The position numbers and the translations under genes were made by a program. A DNA stretch of 35,203 nucleotides from Dinochytrium kinnereticum (Eukaryota; Chytridiomycota; Chytridiomycetes; Chytridiales; Chytridiaceae). This document shows positions 11,341-21,706 of this stretch, in pieces. Where the stretch lies: contig JADGJT010000210.1 of the NCBI GenBank assembly GCA_027604005.1, positions 321 through 35,523 on the forward strand. The letters run 5' to 3'. A model generated the notes under the pieces. That model ran no database searches, was not told where the DNA came from, and worked only from the letters and a program-made list of their open reading frames with translations. Position 1 is the stretch's first letter. Each line of letters starts with the position of its first letter.

Positions 11341-11831
11341 CTATTTTTTTTTTGACCATGTGTGCAACCCTAAGTCCAAAAAAATTCCAACAAAATGATG
11401 ACCGATGGCTTTAATTGGCTCCTCATCTTGAATGAAAGCAGTGGTGAGATGCGGTAGGGAGCATGCGTGACAGACCGTAATATGGAAATTAAGTATTTTA
11501 AGCACCTGAGGGCCAAGTTCATCGTAGGGAACGAACAGTTGCGCATTCACGTTGACAAAACAAACAGGATCGGCTATAAGCTGGCGTTCAACTAGATTCA
11601 ATATACGTGAATTATCTGAATTTGATGAAGGAACGTGTTCGCAGTATCGCTGTCTCTGCAAAAAGGTGTTAGAATAAAGATGGTTGGGACTATGTTTGCT
11701 GGTGGGTGGAGGGCAGGGTGGATAGCCGCTGGCATGGGCTTGATTGGTTTTTTTGGAATTGTCACGCAATCAAAACAAATTGCAAATCCTTCAAGGGCAG
11801 TGATGGCGAACGCCCCACAACAATTGAACAC
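11341..11831 (-). CDS. Doubtful small gene, two exons visible, start not found
   Basis: On the minus strand a possible exon ending at 11766 translates as a Cys- and Ala-rich hydrophobic stretch (CCGAFAITALEGFAICFDC). It is followed by GTGACA, and 110 nt later by CTAACACCTTTTTGCAG, a good branch site and acceptor. Splicing to 11655 keeps frame and adds about 104 residues, ending at a TGA at 11341. No ATG was found for the first exon; its 5' end is preceded by an acceptor-like AACAG at about 11832, so a further exon would be needed. I do not recognise a family. The hydrophobic, Cys-rich opening would fit a small membrane protein, but this may be chance. A further intron beginning after GPQ near residue 72 of the visible product is possible. 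Confidence 0.25.
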
Positions 11832-12069
11832 TGTTATTATTACTTACAAGAAAGAAAGAAATAAACCAGGTACATCAAAAGCAAACGAGCGTGCAGTAAA
11901 AAGACAAAGGCTAAAGCAAAGGAAAATGAAACTGGGACAGAGAGAGAATTACAATGCAGCAATAGTGGGCAAGAAAAGAAAGAAAACGAAATACATGGAC
12001 AGAATCGGAATGATAATCAATAAGGAAAAGTAGAAAAACAAAGCAATATCAACATTTCTTCGCAATCCC

Positions 12070-12393
12070 TCAGAGGCTATCACGAGTCCCCAACCAAAGC
12101 AAGCCACCATTCACTCCAGGCAGCGTTACCTTCTTCCCCGTAGGCTGAGGCACAGCAATCGTGGTGGGGGTGGTGGTGGTGCTGGTTGAGGTGGTGGTGG
12201 TGGTGGTGGTTGTGGAGCGAGTGGTAGTAGTAGTTGTCGTTGACACCCTTCTTGTTGTGGTGCTGCTAGGCTTTGGGCCGCCCCCGAATCTTCGAACCAG
12301 CCGGTGACTTTGGGACGGGGAGGCATCGGCATGCATGAGGCAGAGGGCAGCGATGGCAGCGATGAAGCAGAGGAGTGCTGATGAGAAGCGCAT
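12070..12393 (-). CDS. Small secreted Thr-rich protein
   Basis: This 107-residue frame begins with a textbook signal peptide (MRFSSALLCFIAAIAALC, likely cleaved after HADA near residue 24). A dibasic LVRR site that a Kex2-like protease could cut follows. The middle is a nearly pure Thr/Ser block of about 40 residues, with short Arg-Ser and Arg-Val breaks, and would be heavily O-mannosylated. The C-terminus is short and ordinary (GGLLWLGTRDSL). Such proteins are typically cell-wall or surface mucin-like peptides; no catalytic motif is present. A CCAAT box and a TATA-like element upstream support expression. ATG 12393 was preferred over the upstream frame because it puts the hydrophobic core at the N-terminus. 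A GTAACG donor within the last 20 codons could begin an intron, so the C-terminus is uncertain. Confidence 0.6.
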   Translation of the reverse strand: MRFSSALLCFIAAIAALCLMHADASPSQSHRLVRRFGGGPKPSSTTTRRVSTTTTTTTRSTTTTTTTTSTSTTTTPTTIAVPQPTGKKVTLPGVNGGLLWLGTRDSL

Positions 12394-12474
12394 GGTTGTG
12401 GGGTGGTGGGAAGGATGTTGGTGGGTGCGGTGTGATTGAGTGTGTGATTGAGGTGAGGAGAGGGACACTCTCTC

Positions 12475-12510
12475 CTTTTAAAGAAAAGAACTGCCTGCTT
12501 CTGATTGGTG
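12475..12510 (-). promoter_or_regulatory. Core promoter elements of the Thr-rich protein gene
   Basis: On the minus strand a CCAAT box (12509-12505) precedes a TATA-like CTTTAAAAG (12483-12475). They lie about 115 and 85 bp upstream of the ATG at 12393, a normal fungal spacing. Confidence 0.45.
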
Positions 12511-13888
12511 CTCAGGAGTTGAAACAAGGTATTACTTACAAATAAGAAGAGGAGTGTCTCTGTGTGACCATTCACTCTCAAACCCATCCCCTCCCTGCCT
12601 TGTCAGGAATATTCATTGATATGATATTACAGTCACACCCACACCTTGCACCTCCAATTCCCCTGTCGCATGCCGATAAACCGCCACTACTCCTGCCCAT
12701 CTCCGTCAAACACACCTGGATGGCTGGATGACGGCATGGATCGAACTCTCTCCGTTGACTGGGGCCGCACAATGCGGCAGAGAGCCATCTTGGTGAGTGT
12801 CTCTTCCTTCAGAGGAAGGGGTGGTTTGGTCTCTTGATGTGGCTTCACTTTTATTCTGATGTGACGCGGATGATGATGATGCTGCGCTGTTGTTCGGGTT
12901 GGAGGCATTTTAGAGTAAGGTGGTGGTGATGGTTGTGCGAGGATTGGATTCGATGCGGGGTGAACGGGGTTCACAGATGGAGGGTGGGAACGGAGAGCGT
13001 CGCGGGAGGGGGTGGAATATAAATTCGCCTCTTTCGTCCACGCGTTTTAGCTGCACCATCCTTCTCGTCTCTCAATGGTGGTGGTTCCGGAATGAGAACG
13101 AGGCTTGGGCCACTTGAAAGTTGTTCCCAGGCACCGTCCACGATCCACCTTAACAAGGCGTCGGAGCTGGACCCCTCGAAATCAAGGTACCCTGAAGCAA
13201 AGTGTTGCGTCGTTGTCCATCCATCGGTTACGGTTGCAGATATCTAAAACTGCTCTCTCAGGTGGAACTTTCTTGGCTCTTGTCTGGGTTGTTGACAATT
13301 GACCGGTGGGTGTTGTGACGATGATCATTTGAGGAACCAAATGGGTACCACTGGTTAAAGGCTGGAAATGGTGTTGACCCGCCGGCTTTTCGCATAATTT
13401 TTTGTCTTCAGCTTGGATAACAAAATAATTGAGTCGAGTTCTTTCGAATGGTTCTTGGGGCAACGAACTTCCATCCCGTGCATCATCCTCATGTTTGCGC
13501 GTGGACCAGAGAGCCTTTGAGCTGAGTGCAGAGTGGAATGATGCTGTTCTCAGTCATGGTTGGAGAAGCCGAAGGCTGACTGAGTGATTCGCGCATAGCA
13601 CGCAGATAGCAGATCGTCTTGCCCACTCAGGCCTTTTCCCTCCCACCATCGAGGCAGCGGGGCAGCGATGATGAAGACGACGCCTGACCGATCAGCCCAG
13701 TGGATCATGCCACGGGATGCACATTTCCACCACCAACCATTGAAATTGTCCTAAGTGTTGAAAACGTGACCCAGTGCAATCATTTCAAAGTCAGAGAACA
13801 CCCAAACAGCTAAGTCCACCTGCCTCCACCTCAGGCCTATCTACATCACCTCCCCTGAATATCAAAGGCCAAGAAGCCTTCGCTGCGT
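12511..13888. other. Gene-free region upstream of the acyltransferase gene
   Basis: About 1.4 kb contain no open frame with domain character on either strand. It should hold the promoter of the plus-strand acyltransferase gene starting at 13889. I see no clear TATA box. Confidence 0.5.
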
Positions 13889-16863
13889 ATGGCTATCCCT
13901 GGCATCCGTGCCTACGCCTTCTTCCAGTGGCTTTTTGGGGTGAGGGATTTGGCTGATTGGTGGCACCCGGCTGACCTTTGGTTCAGCTCATCCTCCACAT
14001 TTTCTTTCGGGAGGTCGCTGTGAGAGGCGTTGAACATGTTCCAGATCAGGGACCCGTCATATTTGTGGTTGCTCCTCGTGAGTTTTCCTTTTCGTTTGAT
14101 GTCTTGATGTGTTGTGGAATTGGACCTAATTGACCTCACTTCCGATGCCCTTGTTGTTGATGATTGTCGTGAAGATGCCAACCAGTTGAGTCAAGCCATG
14201 ACTTTGTTTTATTCGTTGATGCTGATGGGTGTTGTTTAGATTCGTTGACCCCATGATGATCATTGCGAATTGTAAGAGAAGCATCAGTTTTTTGATTGCA
14301 AGGGCCTCATATGACAGGAGGATTGTTGGTGCCATCGCCAAGGGGCTTCAAACAAGTAATCTTTATCCATTATATTCTTCAGCAAGATTCACGTTTCTCG
14401 CCTTCTTTTCTTATCTTTTCCCATCGTAATCATTCATCAACATAAATCCGGATCAACGATTTGCTTTGCAATCATGCCTCTTTAGTCCCCGTAACAAGAC
14501 CTCAAGACATGACATTCAAAGGCAAAGGCACTATTCACCTCCCAAACCCAACCCAAGACCTCACACAGATTCACGGAAATCTTACCGAGTTTCTGAAGGA
14601 GATTGAACCGCGTTCCATCATTTCCATTCCTGCTGTTCCGGATGTAACGATGGAGGTGGCTGAGGTGATCTCTAATACCGAGCTTCGACTTTTGAAACCT
14701 GTTACTGCTGAGATGGCGTTGAAGATGTTGTCGGGGTTGGATGGTGTTGCGTTTAAGGTTGTTCCGCATGTGGATCAGGTTGGGCTTTTCGATAAGGTTG
14801 CTGAGGTGCTTGAGAAGGATGGGGCGGTTGGGATTTTCCCTGAGGTAGACCTTGTTTTTTCTTTGATTTTTTATTTCTTTTTCATCAAAAGCAGTTATTG
14901 TGTTTTAGTTTTACTTTGTTTGTGCTTTCTCCTAATTTGTATTTGGTGGATGGAAGGGAGGATCTCATGACAGACCACATCTGCTTCCCCTAAAAGCCGG
15001 TGTCGCCGTCATGGCCTTGAGCACAATGGCAGCGAACGCAAACGTAAACATCAAGATCGTCCCAGTCGGTCTCAACTATTTCCACCCTCATCGTTTCCGA
15101 TCTCGTGCCGTGATAGAGTTTGGTGCTCCTATAGAGGTCTTTTATTTCCTATCTATTTCCGTCCATTTCAACCCTTCTTCCCTTTTTCTCTTTTCCTCTT
15201 TCTTCGTCTCCCAAAATCAATTTTCTCGTTGTTCCTTGATTTGAAGATTGCCGTGCGCGCGCTGACGTTTGAGGATGATAGATTAAACAAGACCTCTTGG
15301 AAATGTATCGCTCTGGTGGGCCTTTGAAGCGGGAGGCTGTCTCTCGCTTGATTGAGGACGTTAAATCTTCGCTAAAGGCCGTCACGGTGGAGTTTCCGGA
15401 TTTTGAGACGATGATGGTAAGGCTTTTTTAATGTGGTTTTCTCTTAATTTTTAGTTGATTGATCTTGAATTGACTGTCGTTTTCTTTGTTGAATCATTGA
15501 ATAGGTTGTGACGGCGGCTAGGAGGCTATATCGACCGAAAGGGATAAAGCTTAAACCGTCACAGGTTTGTGAGCTGTCTAGGAGATTTACCAGGGGATAG
15601 TGAGTTTCTCTTTTTTTCTTTTCCGTTTCTGTTCGTTGTTTTTTGTGACGTATGTCTTCATTTTTCTTTCGGAATGAGGGTGTTTAGATAGAAAAAGGAT
15701 AAACCCAACACGTAGCTACCATAATTCCCCGCCCTTCATCCCCCTATTTTCCTCTGGCCCATACAAAACCCTGTCACTAATGAAAAAAATACCCTAGTCT
15801 TCGATTTAAAGATGAGCCGAAAGTCAAAGAACTGTCTTCCCGTCTCGTAGAGTACAACGACAGGCTTAAGGATTTCGGAATTCGAGATCACCAAGTTGAG
15901 GGAACTAGGGACGGGAGATTAGCTGCATTGGCTCTCATGATGGTTAGAATGCTGCAGGTCTCCTTCTTTGCGTTACTGGCTTTGCCTGGGTATGTTTCTT
16001 CCCTCTCTCCTAGCTGTTTTTTTATTTTTTATTTTTCTTTTCTCAAGTTAACGCTGCTTCTTTCACTTTTTTCTTCCCTCCTCGCTTTTGGATATAGGTT
16101 TGTGATCAACGCCCCCGTTATGTTACTCTGCGAATTGATTAGTAGGAGTAAAGCGCGAGGTCAGTTCACTTCTTTTACTTTCCGTACCCATGCTACAACC
16201 TTTGCAAAACATCTAACCTCTTCAACCCAAAAAAAACCCCAAGCCGCTCTATCAGCCTCCACCGTAAAAATCCACGGCCACGACGTCATAGCCACCTGGA
16301 AAATTCTCGTCGCCTCCCTCCTAATCCCCCTCACCCACCTCCTCCTAGCCCTTCTAGCAGTCATCTTTATCCCACTCCCCTTCCCCCTCCTCATTTCCCT
16401 ATTCTTCGTCATCCTCTTCCTCGGCCCAGCAATCTCCTACGCAGGGGTTCGAGCAAGCGAAGTCGGGATGGACGTTGCGAGATCGCTCAAAAGTCTTGCC
16501 ATGGCCATTGTGAGACCTGACGAAGAACGGGAGGCGCTTCGGAGGCTACGCGGGGAGTTGAGGGAGGAGGTTGGGAATGTCGTGGCTGTTTATGGGGGGT
16601 TGGTAGGGGTTGTGGTTGAGGGGAATGGAGGAGGCGAGGAGTCGAAAGGGGGCTTGCCGGGTACGGCACCGGAAAATGGACGAGGGTTGTTGTGGAATGG
16701 GTCTAGGTGGTTTGAGGGGGTTGGAGGGGATGGTGGGGAGGAAAACGATGAATTTGGTGGTGAGGATGAGGTGGGGGAAGTGGGAAGGGTGCGAGTTTAT
16801 GTGGATGGGTGTGGAAGTGGAGATGAGGTTGTGGAAGCAGCTGCACGAGCTGCTCATGTTTAA
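13889..16863 (+). CDS. SCT1: Glycerol-3-phosphate/DHAP acyltransferase, Sct1/Gpt2 type
   Basis: Eleven exons (13889-13939, 13987-14077, 14175-14184, 14240-14355, 14486-14844, 14957-15136, 15282-15416, 15505-15599, 15798-15989, 16098-16159, 16244-16863) give 636 residues. The enzyme transfers an acyl group from acyl-CoA to sn-1 of glycerol-3-phosphate in the ER, the first step of phospholipid and triacylglycerol synthesis. Visible blocks are GPVIFVVAPHANQFVDP (H48, D54), VTRPQD, FPEGGSHDR (209-215) and PVGLNYF (245-251), then STVKIHGHDVIATWK before hydrophobic segments. The first hydrophobic stretch lies before block I and others lie between about 360 and 490. The tail is Gly/Glu-rich and acidic, as in yeast homologues, but shorter. 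Exon 3 is only 10 nt and supplies the active-site His. The donor at 15137 is GTCTTT, and acceptors at 14174, 14956 and 16243 are AAG. Sct1 and Gpt2 are paralogues, so the exact symbol is a choice. Confidence 0.93.
14175..14184 (+). other. 10-nt microexon of the acyltransferase gene
   Basis: Ten bases (ATGCCAACCA) between an AAG acceptor and a GTTGAG donor complete the codons for H48, A49, N50 and Q51. Without it the catalytic HANQFVD block cannot be formed and the frame breaks. Flanking introns are 97 and 55 nt. The assignment rests on exact restoration of a family-invariant motif. Confidence 0.8.
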
Positions 16864-17842
16864 ATCGGCCTTTATCTTCTCGCGTATTTTAATTTATTTC
16901 GTTGTTAACACGGTGTGCTTGAGGTTTCTTTATGGCTCGTCCCCTCTGATTTTTTGAATTTCTATCTAGTAGTGATGTTAGTGAAGTTTCTATCGAACGC
17001 CCTTTTTTTTTTTTTTGCTTCTCACCGTAATGCTGTACATACGACGTAAAGCCTTTTATTTGATTATATTTGAATGTGATCAGCTTTGGGTTTTGGTATT
17101 GCTGTTTATCTGTTGTTGTAGTTTGTCTAGTGTTTTAAGCGCCAAGTTCCCAGTTCTGTTGTGATGAAAGTCAATCAAAAGAATCTTTTTGCCATATTCA
17201 CGCTGTTTTAGAGACTCTTCATTCTTCTGTTACCTTCCGTCCATTGTAACGGTTACCGACAAGCAACGAAACATATATTAATTCTCATCACAAAATACCT
17301 CACATAAATATCTACGTTGCCTATGTTTCTGTGAACGAAGCATTTTAACATCAAAAAAAAATGGAACTATACTAGATTTGGTTGCATTCAACAAAGAATG
17401 AAAATAAAGGGTCGGCACATATATTATTTAAGATTCTAGGTTTATATATTGACTCTTCTTTTTCCAAAAAAAAAAAAAAAAGAAAGAATACATTAATGAA
17501 AACCAGGAAAGGGCCACCCTTCCCAAAGAAAAGGTAAAAAGCAAGATCAACCCGGAACAACCAAAATCAATACAAAAGGAATATAGATAAGGAGTGGGAA
17601 AGGGTAAATAAGCAGCTTCTCACAGGGTTACCGCAGGATGGGCGATTCACAAGAGTGAAGAACAACAACGAAAAACGAAAGACAGCCGAAACCGAACCAA
17701 AAAAAAAGCCATACAAAATAAAAAAAAGAAGAGAAGAAAAAAAAAAGAAAAAAAAAGTCATCATTGCATCCCATTCACATACAAAAACCCGAAAATACCA
17801 CCAAAAAAAGAAATTTCTCAATGGACAGAAATACTATCGCAT
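16864..17842. other. Convergent 3' flank between acyltransferase and TRAP-alpha genes
   Basis: These 979 bp lie between two converging stop codons and should be 3' UTR and spacer. They are AT-rich with A and T homopolymers. The open frames in them translate to poly-Lys or poly-Phe and are not credible genes. Confidence 0.6.
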
Positions 17843-19280
17843 TTACTTGGTCTTCTTCGATTTCGCGGGGGAGCTGGCAGCCTTCTTAATGTGGTCCGGG
17901 ATCCACTCGTCCGAAAGAACGTCCTTCTTGGCCTCAATCTCCTCCTGAATAGCAGCCTTATTGGGGCGGGTCTTCTTCACAGCCTGCTCACACAAAAAAA
18001 AATTAGATGACGCCAGAAGTAAATAAGAAGAAACAATAATAGAACCATGAGATTCAAAAAAAATGAAGACTATGCAAAGTCAAGGATGCGACGTACCACT
18101 TCGGGAGCGTAGTTCTGGTACATGGCCTGGAAGGCAAAGTAGACACCAGCGACGAGGGCAACGATGAGGGAGACACTATATTATTAAACATAAAAAGAAA
18201 AACGCGTCAGAAAAGCTGCATTGAAAGATGGGTTTGACGTACCCTTGGAGGTCAAAGTAGGAGTCATTGGAAGTGATGCGAACGAGGTCCTTGAAAGCAA
18301 TCGCGCGGTGGGCTTGCTCTTCCTGTATATCCCAAAAAGAATCAAAAAAAACCGCGAAACCAAATTTAAAAAAGGACTAGAAACGCCAAGTTCCTACGTT
18401 GTCGAAGTAGTCAATGTAGACGATGAGGCCAATGTCCTGAGCCTCGATTTCGGAGCGGAAACGGAATGGAACAGTGGCCTCCTGCTTGGGCTCAAGGGGC
18501 AGGCTGTACCTCTGGCTCGTGATCTATAAAGGAATAATATTAGACAGAAGCACTACGAGGAAAACCACCAAACAACTCCGAGATTCGAATGCTTAGGGGA
18601 GTTTTTTTTTTTTTTTTTTTTTGAATCTTACGTTGCGAACAACCAAGCTAAGGTTCTTGGGGTGGGTAAATGCCCCAGAGATGGCAAAGAGGGTTTGGGT
18701 GTTCTTTCCAGTGTTCCTCACACTGATCAAAAGCTCAGAGACCTCGTTCGAAACAACGACTAAACCCGCGAAGGCGAATTAGAAAGACACAAAAAGGTCA
18801 GTAAATGGGTCCACATAGGCATTCGCAAGAGCTTCTCAAACAAACGAATAAATTAAGATCATACCTTTGAAAGGGTTGTCGGGGAACAGGTAAGAGAACT
18901 CGAGATCGGACTTGGTCTCGGGGCCAGAGTTCTTCCTGATCTCATCTTCCATTGCCTTCAGGAATTCGTCTCCCTCGTTTTCATCATCCGCACGAACTTG
19001 GACTACAGTTCAGGTGTTCATTGATATAGATGATATGATCGAGAAAAAGGAGATCCCAAGGTTAACAACGCTGCCTCATCATAACCTCGAGACGAAGTAC
19101 AATCGGCTATAGGAAGGTATCGGGTATTCTTTCAGGCGGTAGCATATCCCTACGCCTATCAAATCCAAAAACAGGCAAGCCCGTGCTTCTGATGAGAAAC
19201 CTCAAATCCTTACCGGTGACGAGGCAGACGAGAACGAGCGCCAGCAGGAGCCATGAGGCGAGGCGAGAGAGAAGGGACAT
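17843..19280 (-). CDS. SSR1: Translocon-associated protein alpha subunit (TRAP-alpha/SSR1)
   Basis: Seven exons (19280-19214, 19002-18865, 18759-18632, 18523-18398, 18322-18243, 18175-18097, 17983-17843) encode 252 residues. The N-terminus is a strong signal peptide (about 1-22). An acidic luminal segment follows (DDENEGDEF), then the beta-sandwich-like luminal domain with FPDNPF, SVRNTGKN, LFAISGAF, VPFRFRSEIEAQDIGLIVYIDYFD. One membrane segment lies at about 181-200, and the Lys-rich cytosolic tail ends KSKKTK. TRAP-alpha is a subunit of the translocon-associated complex at the ER Sec61 channel and helps some signal sequences to insert. Budding yeast lacks a clear TRAP complex, so its presence is informative about lineage. 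All introns are GT-AG and in frame. The photolyase stop is 139 bp upstream on the same strand. Confidence 0.9.
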
Positions 19281-19419
19281 ATTGCTTTCTTGCTGAAAAA
19301 AAAGTACGCACAAAGAAATTTCCGGTCACACTCCAACTGCCAAAGAAATGCACAACTCCCATTGCATTAAAAACATTAAAAGAAAACATATAGCAACACC
19401 ACAGCAGTACATTCATTAT

Positions 19420-21345
19420 TCATTTTGAAGCCTGATGGGCAATCTTAAAGAGTTCTTTGATGGCGTTGCTGGCGACTTTGTGATCCACAATTTGCTTGAC
19501 GTAGCCGAGTTCAGCGATCTTCTTTGGCGGGACCTTCTCGAACTCATGAAGCAGCTTTTTGTCAACTTTTGCGAGTTCAGGGACGTATTTTCGGATAAAC
19601 AAGCCGTTGGGGTCAAAACGCTCCCCTTGCATCTTTGGGCTGAAGATCCTGAAGTATGGCTGCGCGTCTGTCCCCGTAGATGCGGCCCATTGCCAGCCAC
19701 CATTACTAGTTAAAAAATAGCCGTTAGAATGGAATCACTACTGATGAGGATGAAGGCAAGGTGATAGAGGATTAGGTTAAAGCAATCACGAACTTTGATG
19801 CAAGGTCCCCATCGATAAGGTGATTCATAAACCACTTTTCGCCCTTTCTCCAATCAATCCCTAAATCTTTCACAAGAAACATAGCCGTAATCATACGAAG
19901 CCTATTATGCATCCATCCAACCTCCTGAAGTTGTCGCATTCCTACGCGCATTAGGTAAAAGGGGGACGGGTTAGATGCGCTTCCAATTTTTAAAGGTATC
20001 TCACCTGCATCCACAATAGGGTACCCTGTCCTTCCTTCGCACCATCTTTTGAACTTCTCTTCATCATCTTGCCATGGTACGTTTTTTGTCCAGGCAAGGA
20101 AGGGTTGATTCTTGCAGACGCGCGGAAATTCAACAAGGATATACTTGTAAAAGTCCCTCCAACAGAGCTTGTGCAAACAAATACAAAGCCATATCAGTAA
20201 TTCTCCAACGAAACTCATCAGCATTCATGTGCATACCTCTGATATCCAAGTCACAGCTCCTTCGTTCCCGCTATCAAACTTATTCGAGTTCGATTCAAGA
20301 GCCTTACGTAAGCAGAAACGTGCGGAGACGACACCAAGCGCTAAGTAGGGACTCAGAAGACTCGTTCCGTCTAATGATGGAATGTCACGATTGGTTTTGT
20401 AAGAATGTATGGTCTTCTTTTCACAAAATTCCTCCAGCCTTTTGACCCCTGCTGCCTCGCCAGGAGGGAATCTTTCCTCAATATTTTTTAAAAGTTTACT
20501 TGGAATGGGGTGGGTTGAAAGGTCCTCCGGAATCGGAACGCCAAGTGAATCAAGGGATGCGGCAAGGTCGGAACTAATCGGATGGCTCGGGGCCGGTTTC
20601 GGTATCGCTGCGTAGAGGGCTGGTCTCTTTACAAGGTGAGCGATCCAGCTAAAAAAAGATATTAAAGTTGGTTTCCTACATTGATAGTATATTTGCCACT
20701 CACGTCTTCTTCATGGGACTGAACACTGTATAAGTGCGGTCCTCCTTCGTTCTGACAATCCCTGGAGGTACGATGCACTGATCATCGTACCCCTTGCATA
20801 CCCCTGAAATGAGCTTAGATAAATATCCAACCACGTCCCATTCTACCTTTCCGCTTGCGGATGGCCTCTTCCACTTTCCTGTCGCGCAATCCTTCATTGA
20901 CCTCATACTCCTTGTTCCAGTAAACTTCAACAGCATTCAAACGTTCGACAACTTCTAGAACAGCCTGAGGGACGTCATGCCTTGTTTCCGCCATGCGAAT
21001 ACATAGAGGAATGTTGAGCTCCGCCAAATCTTTCTTTAGAGTCTCCAGGTTTCGCAGAATGAACCACACCTTAGCTGGTGCCAGGTCATGCTCAAGCCAT
21101 TCACCTGGTGATATTACGAACAAAGTAACAAGAGGCTTTCCTGAGGAAATAGAAGCCTGGGCAGCTGCATGAAGACCTGTGTTATCTGCCAGCCTTAGGT
21201 CTGTCCGGAACCAGAACAGGACGACTCCGTTAGAGCTGGCACCAGCACCATTTGCCACAGCGATGGGCGCGGCTGTATCGTCCTTCACGCGCTTTGACGC
21301 GCCGTTGACGGCTGAGCCGCCGTTCAGTCTCTTTTTTGCGTCCAT
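19420..21345 (-). CDS. PHR1: Class I CPD photolyase
   Basis: Six exons (21345-20847, 20803-20704, 20648-20237, 20167-20005, 19941-19794, 19705-19420) encode 535 residues. The enzyme uses FAD and light to split cyclobutane pyrimidine dimers. The antenna-domain fold starts with VVLFWFRTDLRLADN near residue 41. The FAD domain has [76 protein letters not shown] and the usual IRKYVPEL end; residues matching the Trp electron-transfer chain and the Asn next to N5 of FAD sit in these blocks. The first 35 residues are polar with basic pairs (KKR, SKRVK) and could be a nuclear or organellar targeting region. Intron 3 ends in AAG and intron 5 has an unusual GTTCGT donor, but both restore invariant sequence. 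The Pil1 gene diverges 361 bp upstream. Confidence 0.93.
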
Positions 21346-21706
21346 GGAGGTGAATGCAGTTCCTCAACGAGCGTTTGAAAGGAGGTTTGAGGAAGTCGAA
21401 TCGCTGATCCCTGCGAAATGTCAGAACGAAGTGGTTGCACGATCGAGGGTCCTTGACCAGTGTTCATCCGTACCTCGTTTACTGTAACCCATACCCATCC
21501 GGCTGCAGAGGTGCGCCGGACCTTGTCTGCACACACCGCCCGCCTCGATACGCTGCCAAGAGGAATATTCCGTGCAGAGGATATCCTGAGATACCCGTCA
21601 AGGCACGCACGGAACAGCCACAATTGCAGGAGGGTGGTGAGAAGTCACACAGCTTGTGACTATCCAGTGATTGTTGCCGTTTTCTTCACTTGATTCGGAA
21701 CGACTC
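21346..21706. promoter_or_regulatory. Divergent promoter region, photolyase and PIL1
   Basis: These 361 bp separate the two divergent start codons and must serve both genes unless 5' UTR exons lie further out. No TATA box is obvious. Confidence 0.5.

Larger units (their letters stand above)
9289..12069. other. Long gene-poor region upstream of the BET gene
   Basis: About 2.8 kb carry no confident gene. The stretch contains the BET promoter, a group of CCAAT boxes, A-rich simple repeats and one weak minus-strand gene candidate near 11.3-11.8 kb, each listed separately. Short open frames elsewhere show neither domain features nor plausible splice partners. A non-coding RNA or an intron-rich small gene could be hidden here. 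Confidence 0.5.

Noticed and set aside
12735..12775. B-box-like GAGTTCGATCC on the minus strand, possible tRNA
   Set aside because: The bases around it do not form a five-pair T-arm, and no A box or acceptor stem could be found.
17567..17948. Overlapping Phe-rich and Lys-rich open frames
   Set aside because: They are translations of A/T homopolymers in the 3' flank of the TRAP-alpha gene, partly covering its last exon.
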